From NCBI RefSeq assembly GCF_036884655.1, contig NC_088347.1:13140001-13204000 (forward strand): a stretch of DNA of 64,000 bases, read 5' to 3'. The notes under the pieces were generated by a model that worked only from the letters and a program-made list of their open reading frames with translations, was not told where the DNA came from and made no database searches. Both the position numbers and the translations under genes were made by a program. This document shows, one piece after another, positions 9,828 to 22,035 of the stretch; the first letter of the stretch is position 1; every line of letters begins with the position of its first letter. This DNA is from Musa acuminata AAA Group (Eukaryota; Streptophyta; Magnoliopsida; Zingiberales; Musaceae).

Positions 9828-12380
9828 GACATGTGTCACTAGCTAACCTAAAGGTGTCACTTATGTTTACTCTAAAGATGACACCTAGCCCCTTTCATGC
9901 ATGCATGACATCTTGTAACTTTTGCATTAGCTAAAACCCAAAGAAAAAAAAAAAAAGAATTAGATGAAAGGCTAAAGAAAACAAACCTGAAGAGTTGCAA
10001 CCAACGTGAGTTTGAGAAGAGAAGGGAAGAAGAAGAAGAAGAGCTTGAGGTTTTTCATCAATTTTCCCACATTTGGGATTCAATTAATTTTATGACAAGT
10101 GTTCTAACCCCATCCCACAGTAACCATAATCTATGTTTCCATTTTTATTCTGCAAAATTTAAGAGATTTCAACTGAGAACCAGACCTTCTTTTGTTTTGA
10201 TACGAAGCCATGAATCTGAATTTTTTTGGTAATCTGACCTCTATGCAATGTTTCAGTCATAACATTTTGTAATAAACTCTAATTTAGAAAAACCTATTCC
10301 ATATGAAAGTAGACAAAAAAATATTTATTTTTATACTAAGATCAAATTATTTGGAGTTTAAATACTTACTAAGACTTATATTTAAATTAACCCTACAGAT
10401 TCTGTAAAACAGGGACTGAAATTTCTGACCTCTTGTTGCTTAACTTCTTATAACTTTCTACTGTGAACTCAGATTCATACAAAGTATAATTTATTCGAAG
10501 CTAGACTCCAAATGCTTTCTGTATATATCTGATTTGAAATTTTTGGAGTAAAATTACTACCTGAAACATCTACTTTAATCGACCCTATGGATTCAGTAAA
10601 ACAGAGCTAATATTTTCATATCTTTAGCTACGAAATTATCTGTAACTCCCTATTGTAAATTCCAATTCTTGTAAGACTTGATTTACCTAAAACTAGATTG
10701 AAAAATATTTCTAATGATACCTATTTTGTATAAATTGGGGTATAATTAGTTATCCAAATAGTTCATACAATGTTCCTATAAAATTCTACTAGAATCGAGC
10801 TTTGGTCAATTTCGGCTTTTCTTGTTTCTTCTCTTTGGAAATCAATTTCAGCAAAAACTCTTACTTCAGTTAAGCTTTACATTATTACCTTAAATTCCTA
10901 TATACTTTTATCCTTTATTTATTTATACATCTGCAGCTATCATCTAAAGTTCATGTTTGCATCGTAATGATTCGGCACATGCATCCCATTGTTCCGCATT
11001 TGCTTTTAATATATGCCTCTTCCAGTTTCATTTCTTTGGACATTGAATTCATCTAACTTTCTTATTTCAATTGAGCTATATGTGATTTCTTGAAATCCTT
11101 GTATGCTCTTGCTTTTGTTTCCTTTCAAATTTGAATACATTTGTGAAAAATTATGTTTATATCTTATTGACTCGAAAGGCATATGTACATTTCGTTGTTC
11201 CGCATGTGCTTCCGATATATGCTAATTTTATTATTCATATTGTCCCTTTGTACTCTAGTGTTTGTGGAATAAATATGAACCTTTGCTAGAAATGGTAAAG
11301 GGAGTTATGCTTAGAGCCCGCGATGCTCTACCGGCCCCTTATTACTTCACTCAAACATGGGTGTATGGAGCTCCCAAACGTGGGAGACTTATGTTTGGTG
11401 GTCATTCAAAAATGGATGGACCATATTATGTTATGATCCTACTTCACCTTCTATGTGTTTGATATGATATCCAAAGCTTTGGTTATGTTTCTATGCATGC
11501 TTTGGATAAGAATGAAATAAATGCATCGTCATGTGACATTTGAGCTTCTCTTCATGTTTTGTTTTTTGATATATTTTCGAAATGTTATAAGTCTTTGTTA
11601 TACCTTGAAATTACCATATGCCATGGATATGTTCCTTATGTCAATGATATGCTCCAATTACCCTTCCTCGATAATATGAATAAAACATGCTTCGAACGAA
11701 TGACATCATAATTCTGCATTCAAACAACACATGCTTCTGTTTCATCTTGTATCTCTGCTTTGTATTTTTGATACCTTATTTGTATGAAAAAAAATTGTCC
11801 TCTTTGCTTTGGATATGTTAGTCTCTTGCTGAGCTTTATATGCTCATCCCATTGATATATAAATTTTTCAAGATAGCTTATCGCTCGCTAAAATATGTAG
11901 TTTGGGTTGAGGCAGATTTTGTGGCATATCTTTCGTACTTGATATGTTGATGTTATGTAAGATCCTTTTGTGTGTATCAATGACAAATCTAGATTGATGT
12001 ATCCTATAAATATTTGAAAAGTACCTCTCATGTTACGATTTTGGTAATGTTAAGTTAAATTTATGTAATGAATGATATAAACATGTGCTGCATGTTGGTT
12101 TTGTAAATGTATAGATTCTCACAACTATGGATTTATGATATGGTTATGGTTTAGTTAAGTTGCCTTTGGATTTTAAGAATCATATAGTGACATGATGTAT
12201 TATTATAAACTGCATAGGTTTTGTGAATTGTGGATTTTAAAGGTGAATGACTTGAATGTTTTTCTTAGTGACCTCAAATGTGTGATTGGATCCTGGATTG
12301 TTTGTTAAATTATAATATTATCAATTTTAAGTTTGGTTCACACCTCGTGAATGAAAATTAAATTCGGGAGGGGCGTGACA
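9567..12380 (+). repeat. 5' LTR of the Tekay-like element
   Basis: 2814 bp, TGTAACATCCCCC...GGGGCGTGACA. It contains a (TA)44 run at 9737-9824. The PBS begins four bases downstream. It differs from 15628-18432 by scattered substitutions and by the length of the TA run. Open frames inside it (for example 11262-11462) have counterparts in the other LTR and look like chance. Confidence 0.9.
9737..9824. repeat. (TA)44 microsatellite
   Basis: An uninterrupted TA dinucleotide run inside the 5' LTR. The equivalent run in the 3' LTR is half as long (15799-15842, 22 units), so it has changed length since insertion. Confidence 0.95.
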
Positions 12381-12383
12381 GAG

Positions 12384-12395
12384 TGGTATCAGAGC
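12384..12395 (+). other. Primer-binding site of the Tekay-like element
   Basis: TGGTATCAGAGC followed by ATGG, complementary to initiator tRNA-Met, three bases after the LTR ends with TGACA. Confidence 0.9.
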
Positions 12396-13386
12396 ATGGT
12401 TTGAGGATCATTAAAATATTTGATATGTTGACGTGCAAAATATATTGAGGTCTAGTGAACTATAGTGATTGGTGAAAATTTTCTTTGATACATTTTAGGA
12501 ATCTATGATGACGAGGACATTTAGTCCTCCTACTTCATCTGCTTTTGATTAATTAAGTGCGATAAAAGGGTTGATCTGGGATATTAAATCAGAGTGGCAC
12601 AGTAGAAGTGTGGTGAACCTAATACATTTGTAACAGAAAAATGGATGATGCAATTGGAGAAGATATTTGATGTACAAAATTGTTCTGGTGATCAAAAGAA
12701 TTTCTGGAGATCAAGGACAAGAATAGCAAGGATAAGTTTACCAAAAAAAAAAAGATTAGAAATGAACCATAATGTGATAACAAGAGAGTCAAGACATCAT
12801 CGATTTGTAAAGGGAAGTCACCATAAAAGATTCAATCCTGTGTACGATGCGAGTTAAATTATGAAATAAGCTTGTATTTGTAGGTGACTTGAGCCTATTT
12901 TGCTTGTGGATATTTGGATCATAAAATAAAAAGACTATCCTTTGAACAAAAAGAAAGAATCACTGCCTCATAAATCATCAGCCCATGTCAGAGTGTATGT
13001 TATCACGGAATATGATTCTAAAACTTCTAAATTAGTGGTCGAAGGTACTATTCATGTTTCTGAAAGAATGCAAATATTTATTTGATCATATGTCTCATCT
13101 ATGATTTGATTCGCAATATTTTGCTTATCACATGGGCATTCAACATAAACCACTGGATTGTATGCTTTATGTAGATACGACTATTGGAGATTATTTGATA
13201 ACAAACTCGATCTGGTCATCTTGTTTGATTTCTATTGGAGAACACGAACTTCTTGCTGATTTGGTTCTCCTAGATATTTGGAGTTTTGATATTATACCAG
13301 TATAGATTGTTATACAAAATGATCAATTTTTGTATACTAGATCATCCTATCTTTTATTTTGAGAGTATTGGGCATGATTTACCTCC
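12396..13386 (+). pseudogene. Ty3 gag and protease relic
   Basis: No long frame remains. Around 12620-12700 the translation resembles part of a retrotransposon gag (EKW...QLEKIFDV). Near 12885-12950 there is a broken zinc-knuckle-like stretch, and 12985-13110 resembles the segment leading into the Ty3 aspartic protease, with stops and without a clear DSG. Overall this is a heavily deleted gag-protease part, much shorter than the normal 1.2-1.5 kb gag alone. Confidence 0.6.
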
Positions 13387-13755
13387 TTGCCTGATATATT
13401 TCCAGATGACTTGCTCGGTTTACCTCTAGATAGAGAGGGTGAATTTACTATTGATTTGGTCCCCAGGACAACCCCAATATCTAAGCCTTCTTACGGAATG
13501 ACACCACTTGAGCTAGAGGAATTGAAAAAGCAACTACAAGAACTATTAGATAAGGGTTTCATTCGACCCAGTGTTTCACCTTGGGGTGATGATTGTGAGC
13601 AAAGTTTTCAAGAGTTAAAAAGGAGATTGACTAGTGCCCCTATTCTCACTATTCCAAGTGGTGATGAGGGATTTATGGTTTATACTGATGCCTCAAGAAA
13701 AGGGCCTTGGATGTGTTATGATGCAAGAAGGGAAAGTGATTGCTTATGCTTCTAG
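13387..13755 (+). pseudogene. Ty3 RT fragment with an internal deletion
   Basis: The first about 67 codons match the start of a Ty3 RT region (FPDDLLGLP, the GEFTIDLVP block, [21 protein letters not shown]). Directly after SPWG the frame continues with the post-RT connection ([18 protein letters not shown]), so the whole palm with the YxDD catalytic site is missing. A frameshift around 13700 moves the reading into the frame used by RNase H (13634-14455). Confidence 0.8.
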
Positions 13756-14455
13756 ACAACTAAAGAGTTATGAACTGAATTATCCAACTTATGATTTGGA
13801 ATTGGCAGCAATTATTTTTGCTCTAAAGATTTGGAGGCATTACTTGTATGGGCAAACATTTGAAATCTTTACTGATCATAAGAGTTTAAAGTATATTTTT
13901 ACTCAAAAAGAGTTAAACATGAGGCAATGGAGATGGATAGAACTTCTAAAGGATTATGATTGTACCATTCGTTATCACCCGGGTAAAGCTAATGTTGTAG
14001 CAGATGCCCTTAGTAGAAAATCTACAAGTTTTATGGCGACTTTGGTTATGAAGCAATGGAAGTTATTAGAAGAGAATTATGATTTGAATGTTATGAGAAA
14101 AGGGCAAGACTCATTGATATTAATGGCCTCCATCCAAGTGCAATCTGATCTCATTCAACAAATTAAAGAAGGACAACTACGAGATCGACGCTTGATCTGC
14201 TTAAGGAATGAAGTAGAAAATGAATTAAAACTGGATTTTCGAGTTTCAGAGGATGGCCTATTGAGATTTGGGGATAGAATATGTATTCCAAATGACTCAG
14301 ATATCAAAAATCAAATCCTGAGGAAAGGTCATAATTTAAAGTACACCATGCCTCCTGGTAGCACTAAGATGTATAGAGATCTCCAAAGTCATTATTGGTG
14401 GGAAGGCATGAAGAAGGAGATTACAATATATGTTTCAAAGTGTTTAACTTGTTAG
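13634..14455 (+). pseudogene. Ty3 RNase H and integrase zinc-finger region
   Basis: An open stretch of 273 codons. After its first residues it carries RNase H motifs ([47 protein letters not shown]), then a linker, then the H-H-C-C zinc finger of integrase (ending SKCLTC). It ends at a TAG at 14453, which separates the zinc finger from the integrase core that follows in a related frame. In an active element all of this would be one polyprotein. Confidence 0.85.
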
Positions 14456-14536
14456 CAAGTCAAAGCAGAACACCAAAGACCTAGAGGTTTGTTGCAACCT
14501 TTAGATATTCCTGAATGAAAATGGGAATGTATTACC

Positions 14537-15055
14537 ATGGACTTTATTTCAGGACTACCCCAAACTTCTAGAAAGCATGATGCTATTTGGGTTATCATTG
14601 ATAGGTTAACGAAATCTGCATATTTCCTACAGATCAATATGACTTATTCTCTTGATAGGCTTGCAGATTTATATATCAATGAAATAGTAAGACTTCATGG
14701 TGTTCCAAACGAGATCATCTCTGACAGAGACTTCAGATTTCTATCTAGATTTTGGAGAAGGTTACAGGAATCTATGGGTACTAAAGTTAAGTTTAGAAAT
14801 GTTTATCACCCTCAAACTGATGGTCAATCAGAAAGAACCATTCAAAAACTTAAGGATTTGCTTCGAGCCTATGTTATGGATTGGAAAGATGAATGGGATA
14901 AAGATATTTCTCTTATTGAGTTCACTTACAATAATAGTTATCATTCAAGTATTCATATATCTCCTTATGAAGCTTTATATGGGCAAAAATGTAGGACGCC
15001 TATATGTTGGGAAGAAATTGGCGATAGAAAGTTATTAGCACTAGAAAAAGTATAA
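14537..15055 (+). pseudogene. Ty3 integrase core
   Basis: 172 codons with the DD35E catalytic triad in place: D2 (DFISGLP), D63 (SDRD) and E99 (DGQSERT), with 35 residues between the last two. The domain also has the LTKSAYF and HPQTDGQSER hallmarks and continues through the YNNSYHSSI and PYEALYG blocks. It is cut by a stop at 15053 before the C-terminal part. Integrase inserts element cDNA into the host genome. Here it is part of a broken polyprotein. Confidence 0.85.
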
Positions 15056-15580
15056 GAGACTATTAAAAAAATTCAACTTATAAGAAAAATGTTAAAGACT
15101 ACTCAGAGTCATCAAAGGAGTTATGCTGATAACAGAAGATGAAATATTAAGTTTCAAATCGGGGATTTTGTATTCCTGAAGGTCTCCCCTTCTAAAGGCA
15201 TTGTAAGATTTGGGAAGAAAGAAAAATTAAGCCCAAGATTTATTGGACCTTTTGAGATTCTTGAGAGGGTTGGTTCTGTCGCTTATAGGATTGCCTTGCC
15301 ACCATCATTGTACCATATCCATGATATATTTCAAGTTTCAATGATCAGAAAGTATATACATGATCCCTCTCATATCATTAAGTATGAGCCGATGGTGATT
15401 GATAAAGACTTATCTTATGTGAAAGAGCCCACTCAAATTGTTGATAAAAAAAAAAAGATCTTGAGGAATCGGATATTCCCTCTAGTTAAAGTGATCTGGA
15501 GATATTATTTTGGAGAGGAAACAACCTGGGAGCTTGAGGAAGAAATGATGAAAGCTTATCCTCATCTTTTCGTCGAATGA
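15056..15580 (+). pseudogene. Ty3 integrase C-terminus with chromodomain-like end
   Basis: After the stop at 15053 the same polyprotein continues (a degraded GD-VFLKVSP block near 15160-15190, the LPPSLYHIHDIFQVS block near 15295). It ends in a segment with the W-YYFGEE-TWE-E pattern, typical of the chromodomain at the end of chromovirus integrases, which binds modified histones and directs insertion to heterochromatin. The last 94 codons (15296-15580) are open and the stop is TGA at 15578. Confidence 0.7.
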
Positions 15581-15615
15581 GGTATGATAAATTTAGATGA
15601 CTAAATTTTTCTTTC

Positions 15616-15627
15616 AGGAGAGGAGAG
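15616..15627 (+). other. Polypurine tract of the Tekay-like element
   Basis: AGGAGAGGAGAG directly before the 3' LTR start TGTAACATCC. Confidence 0.85.
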
Positions 15628-15794
15628 TGTAACATCCCCCATTTTTTAAAATTTAGTAAAAGATTTGTTTGTAAAAACAAGAATTATTTAATAATTATTT
15701 TTATATTAAATAATATTATATTAAAAGTTTATGCCTAAGGACCTAAGATTAAATATTAGAAGTTTGATATAATTTATGAAAGATTCATATTTAA

Positions 15795-15845
<51 letters not shown>

Positions 15846-18432
15846 GGCATGTGTCACTAGCTAACCTAATGGTGCCACTTATGTTTACTCTAAAGATGAC
15901 ACCTAGCCCCTTTCATGCATGCATGACACCTTGCAACTTTTGCATTAGCCAAAACTCAAAGAAAAAAAAAAAAAAGAATTAGATGAAAGGCTAAAGAAAA
16001 CAAACCTGAAGAGTTGTAGCCAACGTGAGTTTGAGAAGAGAAGAAGAAGAAGAAGACCTTGAGGTTTTTCATCAATTTTCCTATATTTGGGATTAAAATA
16101 ATTTTATGGCAAGTATTCTAAGCCCATCCCATAGTAACCTTAATCTCTGTTTTCATTTTTATTCTGCAAAATTTGAGAGATTTCAACTGAGAACCAGACC
16201 TTCTTTTGTTTTGATACAAAGCCATGTATCTGTAATTTTTTGGTAATCTGACCTCTATGCAATGTTTCAGTCATAACATTTTTTAATAAACTCTGATTTA
16301 GACAAAATCAATTCCATTTGAAAGTAGACAAAAACATCTTTATTTTGATACTAAGATCGAATGATTTGGAGTTTAAATGCCTACTAATACTTCTATTTAA
16401 ATTAAACCTACAGATTCTGCAAAATAGGGACTCAAATTTCTGACCTCTTGTTGCTTAACTGCTTATAACTTTCTGCTGTGAACTCAGATTCATACAAAGT
16501 ATGATTTATTCGAAGCTAGACTCCAAATGATTTTTGTATATACCTGATTTGAAATTGTTGGAGTAAAATTGCTAACTAAAACATCTGCTTTCATCGACCC
16601 TATGGATTCAGTAAAATAGAGCTAATATTTTCATACCTTTTTCTACGAAATTATCTGTAACTCCCTATTGTAATTTCCAATTCTTGTAAAACTTAATTTG
16701 CCTAAAACTAAATTGAAAAATCTTTCTAAAGTCACCTATTTTGTATAAATTGGAGCATAATTGGTTATCCAAATAGTTCATACAATGTTCCTATTAAATT
16801 CTGCCAGAATTGAGCTTTGGTCGATTTCGGCTTTTCTTGTTTCTTCTCTTTGGAAATTGATTTCGATAAAAACTCTTACTTCAGTTAAGCTTTACATTAT
16901 TACCTTAAATTCCTGTATATTTTTGTCCTTTATTTATTTATACATCTGCAGCTATCATCTAAAGTTCATATTTGCATCGTAATGATTCGGCACATGCATC
17001 CCATTGTTCCGCATTTGCTTTTGATATATGCCTCTTCCAGTTTCATTTCTTTGGACATTGAATTCATCTAACTTTCTTATTTCAATTGAACTATATGTGA
17101 TTTCTTGAAATCCTTGTATGCTCTTGCTTTTGTTTCCTTTCAAATCTGAAAACATTTGTGAAAGATTATGTTTGTATTGTATTGACTCGAAAGGCATATA
17201 TACATTTTGTTGTTCCGCATGTGCTTCCGATATATGCTAATTTCATTATTCATACTATTCCTTGGACTCTGGTGTTTGTGGGATAAATGTGAACCTTTGC
17301 CAGAAATGGTAAAGGGAGTTATGCTTAGAACCCGCGATGCTCTACCGGCCACCTATGACTTCACTCAGACGTGGATGGATGGAGCTCCCAGACGTGGGAG
17401 GATGGAGCTCCCAGACGTGGGAGACTTATGTTTGGTGGTCATTCAGAAATGGATGGACCATATTATGTTATGATCCTACTTCACCTTCTATGTGTTTGAT
17501 ATGATATCCAAAGCTTTGGCTATGTTTCTATGCATGCTTTGGATAAGAATGAAATGAATTCATCGTCATATGACATTTGAGCTTCTATTCATGTTTTGTT
17601 CTTTGATATATTTTTGAAATGTTATAAGTCTTTGTTATACCTTGAAATTACCATATGCCATGGATATGCTCCTTATGTCAATGATATGCTCCAATTATAC
17701 TTCCTCGATTATATGAATAAAACATGCTTCGAACGAAATGACATCGTAATTCTACATTCAAACAACACATGCTTTTGTTTCATCTTGTATCTCTGCTTTG
17801 TATTTTTGATACCTTATTTGTTTGAAAAGAAACTGTTCTCTTTGCTTTGGATATGTCAGTCGCTTGTTGAGCTTTATATGCTCACCTAGTTGATATATAA
17901 ATTTTTCAAGATAGCTTATCGCTCGCTAAAATTTGTAGTTTGGGTTGAGGCAGTGGGAAGCTAGAAGATTTTGGGGCAAATCTTTCGTACTTGATATGTT
18001 GATGTTGTATAAGTTCCTTTTGTGTGTATCAATGACAAATCTAGATTGATGTATCCTGTAAATATTTGAAAAGTATCTCTCATGTTACGATTTTGAGAAT
18101 GTTAAGTTAAATTTATGTAATAAATGATATAAACATGTGGTACATGTTGGTTTTGTAAATATATAGATTCTCACAACTATGGATTTATGATGTGGTTAAG
18201 GTTTAGTTAAGTTGTCTTTTGATTTTAAGAATCGTCTAGTAACATGATGTATGATTATAAACTGCATAGGTTTTGTGAATTGTGGATTTTAAAGGTGAAT
18301 GACTTGAATGTTTTTCTTAGTGACCTCAAATGTGTGATTGGATCTTGGATTGTTTGTTGAATTATAATATTATCAATTTTGAATTAGGTTCATACCTCCT
18401 GAATTAAAATTAAATTCGGGAGGGGCGTGATA
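15628..18432 (+). repeat. 3' LTR of the Tekay-like element
   Basis: 2805 bp, partner of 9567-12380. Its last bases are TGATA where the other LTR has TGACA, a single C-to-T change in the terminal CA. It contains (TA)22 at 15799-15842 and a short local duplication near 17375-17420 ('ggagctcccagacgtgggag' twice). Confidence 0.9.
15799..15842. repeat. (TA)22 microsatellite
   Basis: Uninterrupted TA run in the 3' LTR, the counterpart of the (TA)44 run at 9737-9824. Confidence 0.95.
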
Positions 18433-18780
18433 CTTCAAGTTGATCTGATCTCCTGTTTGTAAGCATATAATCTTTCGTCCCTTATAGATATCTCATTACT
18501 TTATTTGCAGCTTTCCAATGTTTCATTCTTGGATTGCTTTGGTATCTTCCCAACATTGCAACTACAAAACTAATATATGATCTTGTACAGGTTTGAGCAT
18601 ATAATTGGCTTCCCACTGCGCACCCATAAGGAATATTCTTCATTTGATTCGTTTCTAAGTCATTTCTTGGGCATTGGTTTTGACTGAATTTTTCATCTCT
18701 AGTAATAGGTACATCATTGGCTAAGCAAAACTGCATATTAAATCTCTCCAAGATATGATTAATATATCATTTCTGAGACA
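18433..18780 (-). pseudogene. Copia RNase H, N-terminal part
   Basis: Minus-strand translation of 18751-18482 contains the RT thumb/RNase H junction (QNQCPRND, ISFVVAMLGRYQSNP, HWKAANKVMRYL), matching 50670-50940 of the plus-strand copy. It is interrupted at 18433 by the Ty3 element and continues at 9566. Confidence 0.75.
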
Positions 18781-19990
18781 ATCCTAATAATCCTTGAGAT
18801 CTATCTCTGAATATCACAATGCCAATAACATAGGCTGCCTCATTCATATCAACCATCTTAAAGTTCTTATTAAGAAATATCTTGATTTCGTGCAATAAAC
18901 CAAGATCACTACTAGCAAGTAAAATATCATCCACATATAAAACCAATATTTTAAACTTGCTCCCACTTATCTTCAGATATATACATTGATCAACAGTGTT
19001 TTTCTTAAATTCGAAGGAAGTAATGGTATTATGAAACTTTATATACCATTGTCTAGAAGCTTGTTTAAGGTCATAAATGGATTTCTTAAGTTTACAAGCC
19101 CAACTTTCTTTTCCCTTTTCAATGAATCTTTCAGGTTATTCCATATAGATTTTCTCATCCAGATCCCCGTTTAAAATGTTGTTTTCACATCTATCTGATG
19201 CAACTCAAGATCATAATGAGCTACCAATTCCATGACGATTCTTAATGAGTCCTTTCTAGAAATCAGAGAAAAAGTCTCATTATAATTGATGTCTTCCTTT
19301 TAAGAAAAACCTTTGGCCACAAGTCTGGCTTTATATCGTTCGATATTGACCATTGAGTCATGTTTTGTCATAAAAGACCCATTTACAACCGACTCTTCTA
19401 TAATTATTGGGCAATTCAATGAGATCTCAAACACCATTCTGTACCATTGATTTTAACTCTTCTTTCATTGCATCAGACCATTTTTCAGAATCGTTACTTT
19501 CTATGGCTTGTGAAAACAATAAGGAGTCTCTTTTTATTCCTATATCATAATCTGATTCTTATAGATATACCACATAACCATCAAAAATATCATGTTTCTT
19601 TTTCCTTTGAGATCTTCTCAAATCTGTCAATTATGATTGTTCACAAGATCATCAGCGATGACATCAACATCATGTGAGAGTTCTTCGATGTTATTTTATT
19701 GTTCACTCTCATTAATACTCTCATTAATTTGAGGAACAATAATCTTTTGAATAGGAGATAATATAGGAGAATTAATCTGAATCTCCTCAATATCAAAATT
19801 AATCCTTCGAGATTTTTCACTCCCACTGATTTTGCTATTTTCTAAGAATTTTGCATTACAAGATTCTACTATCCTCATACTATGATTAGGGCAATAAAAT
19901 CTGTATCCCTTGGATTTTTCTGGATAACCAATTAAATATCCTGAAATAGTTCTTAGATCCAATTTCTTTTCATATGGATTGAATACTCTT
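18781..19990 (-). pseudogene. Copia reverse transcriptase, minus strand
   Basis: Read on the minus strand this carries the copia RT blocks in several frames: the serine-rich linker before RT (about 19960-19640), KARLVAKGF near 19330, the FNGD-type block near 19160 and the catalytic YVDD near 18930. It has multiple stops and frameshifts. It is homologous to 49500-50670 on the plus strand, so the two copies allow each other's reading to be checked. Confidence 0.75.
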
Positions 19991-20754
19991 ATCTCTGCAG
20001 GACATCCCTAAATATGTAAATGTCTCAAACTAGGCTTCCTACCAATCCATAACTCAAATGGAGTCGATGAAACTGACTTATTAGGAACTCTGTTCAAGAT
20101 GTATATAGTTATCCTAAGAGCTTCACCCCACATCGACTCAGGTACAGAGGAATAACTCATCATACTCCTAACCATATCCATTAAAGTATGATTTCGCCTT
20201 TCAGCAACACCGTTCTACTGTGGCACACCTAGTAATGCATATTGAGCACAAATACCCTATTGTTCTAGGAATCTAGCGAAAAGACCAATATTCCGATCAG
20301 ATCCATCATATCTACCATAAAATTCACCACCCCTACCCCTATCAAATCTGATAATTTTAACTTTTCTATCTAATTATCTCTCGACCTCATTTATATACAC
20401 TTCAAGAGTATTAATGGCTTAACACTTTTTATGTATTAGATAAACATAGCCATATCTAGACAGATCATCTATAAATGTGATGAAATACTTTTCTCAACTA
20501 AAACAAGGAATATGGAGTGGTCTACAAATATCAGTATGAATAATCTCAATGAGTTCTTTACTTCTTGTGGCATTTTTCTTTATATGTTTAGTTTGCTTTC
20601 CCTTAATGCAATCTATACAAATATCAAAATCAGTGAAGTCTAAATGTTCCAAAATATTATCATTCACTAATCTTTCAATTCTTTCCTTGGAGATATGCCC
20701 CAATCGTCTATACCACAATATAGAAGATCTTTTATTATTGAAACTATGTTTCAA
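19991..20754 (-). pseudogene. Copia integrase, minus strand
   Basis: Bases 20754-20494 encode the pre-integrase zinc finger (YRRLGHISKERI with CIDCIKGKQ) and the start of the catalytic core (HTDICRP). Further left, in broken frames, are equivalents of the plus-copy blocks at 27190-27560, including the QP-type motif and the 'FELW...K' block near 20050. Several stops interrupt it. Confidence 0.75.
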
Positions 20755-20848
20755 TCCAAACTTGATTGTAAGGTCATTAATGTCTTTGCAAACTCAAGAT
20801 CCAAATTAATTCTGTTTAAACCATCACACAGAATTCCAGAATCAACTT

Positions 20849-21190
20849 TTATTTAATCATAAAATATGCTGAGTTTACCATTACAAAAAAAAGATAATAT
20901 TCTAACTCATCAATTCTAGAAAAAGAAACTAAATTTCTATAAATTGTAGGAACATAACATGTGTCAATAAGATCCATCAGATGACCCGTCTCTAAGCGTA
21001 GACGATAAGTACCCATTGATATCACTTTCGCTTTAAGATGATTTCCCATAATGATGAATCTTTCATGTTCTTTTGGTTTCCGAATTGAAAGAAATACTTG
21101 CATATTATTGGTAACATGAGTTGAAGCACCAGAATCAATCCACCAAGTGTTAGAAGGAACTTCTGTAATGTTTTGATTCGAAACATACAA
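20849..21190 (-). pseudogene. Copia aspartic protease, minus strand
   Basis: Contains TWWIDSGASTHVTNN near the start of a 113-codon frame. DSG is the active-site triplet of the retroviral-type aspartic protease that cleaves the polyprotein. The frame continues through the RLETGHLMDLIDTCYVPTIYRNLVSFSRID block characteristic of copia. It is isolated from gag and integrase by stops. Confidence 0.8.
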
Positions 21191-21209
21191 AGGTCAAGTT
21201 AATACCTTT

Positions 21210-22035
21210 CTTTTCGAACTAAGTCTTGCGTTTAAAGCAGTCCTTCTTTGTATATCCATTCATACCACAAAAGAAGTACTTTACTGTAAAGGCTTTCTTT
21301 TCATTAGTCTATTTAACATTTCCAGACCCAGCAAATTTCTTTAATAGATAATGCTTCAATTTTCTTTTCTTATTATCAACTCCTTGAGTAGTAGTCATGA
21401 CATTATATGAACTTTCCTACCTTAATCTCAATTCTTCCTTAACACATGCTAGTTAACTCATTCAAGTCCCACTTAACCTTATTTGTATTGTAGTGAATCT
21501 TGAATGGGCCAAACTGAGAAGGAAAAGAATTGAAAATAAACTGCACGAGGAAAGACTCATCAACATTCATGCCTAATGTTTTAAGTTTTGCTACTTTATC
21601 AGCTATATTGAGGATGTGATCCTGAATTCCTCGAGTGCCATCATATTGAGCCGAAGTCAGTTCTTTCATTAATATGCCAGCCAATGACTTATCAGCAGAT
21701 TTAAATCTGTATTCAATAACCTTTAAATATTCCTTTGCGCTAGTTTCAATCGATCATGAAGTCTTTATATTATTTGCAATTGTCATTCTTATGAACATTA
21801 AACTAAGCCTATTAGATCTTTCCTAAGCCTTCCTTTCATTAACTTGTTCTATAGTACTTTCATCAGTCAAATCTTTAGGCTTTTCAACAAGTAATACTAA
21901 ATCAAGATCTAATACACCCAGTGTAAATTGCACATGCTCTAACCATTCTGAATAATTTGATCCGGAGAATACAGGGACACTAGAAACATAAAAATGTATA
22001 TGCGGAAGTACCACTACAAAAATATAGAATAACAT
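21210..22035 (-). pseudogene. Copia gag, minus strand
   Basis: Bases 22035-21823 give the gag N-terminal block (SGSNYSEWLEHVQFTLGVLDLDL) and 21684-21439 a further gag block (AQYDGTRGIQDHILNIADKVAKLKTLGM). The nucleic-acid-binding zinc knuckle near 21280-21235 is damaged: the first Cys and the His of the CCHC are both replaced by Tyr, whereas the plus-strand copy keeps CFFCGKKGHIKKDC. Confidence 0.75.

Larger units (their letters stand above)
9567..18432 (+). mobile_element. Ty3/gypsy retrotransposon, Tekay-like, with deleted RT core
   Basis: Paired LTRs (9567-12380 and 15628-18432, about 2.8 kb each) bracket a 3.2-kb interior, with a perfect 5-bp target duplication CTTCA at 9562-9566 and 18433-18437. 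Interior order is PBS, gag and protease relics, a fragment of RT, RNase H, H2C2 zinc finger, integrase core and a chromodomain-like tail. RNase H before integrase identifies Ty3. The long LTRs and the C-terminal chromodomain-like segment suggest the Tekay/Del chromovirus clade. RT motifs including the catalytic YxDD are absent: the frame jumps from the N-terminal RT segment straight to its C-terminal part near 13585. It sits inside the RNase H of the minus-strand copia. Confidence 0.9.

Noticed and set aside
11262..11462. Frame conserved between 11262 and 17207-17473
   Set aside because: The two regions are the two LTRs of one Ty3 element, so similarity is expected without coding function. 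The frame differs in length between them.
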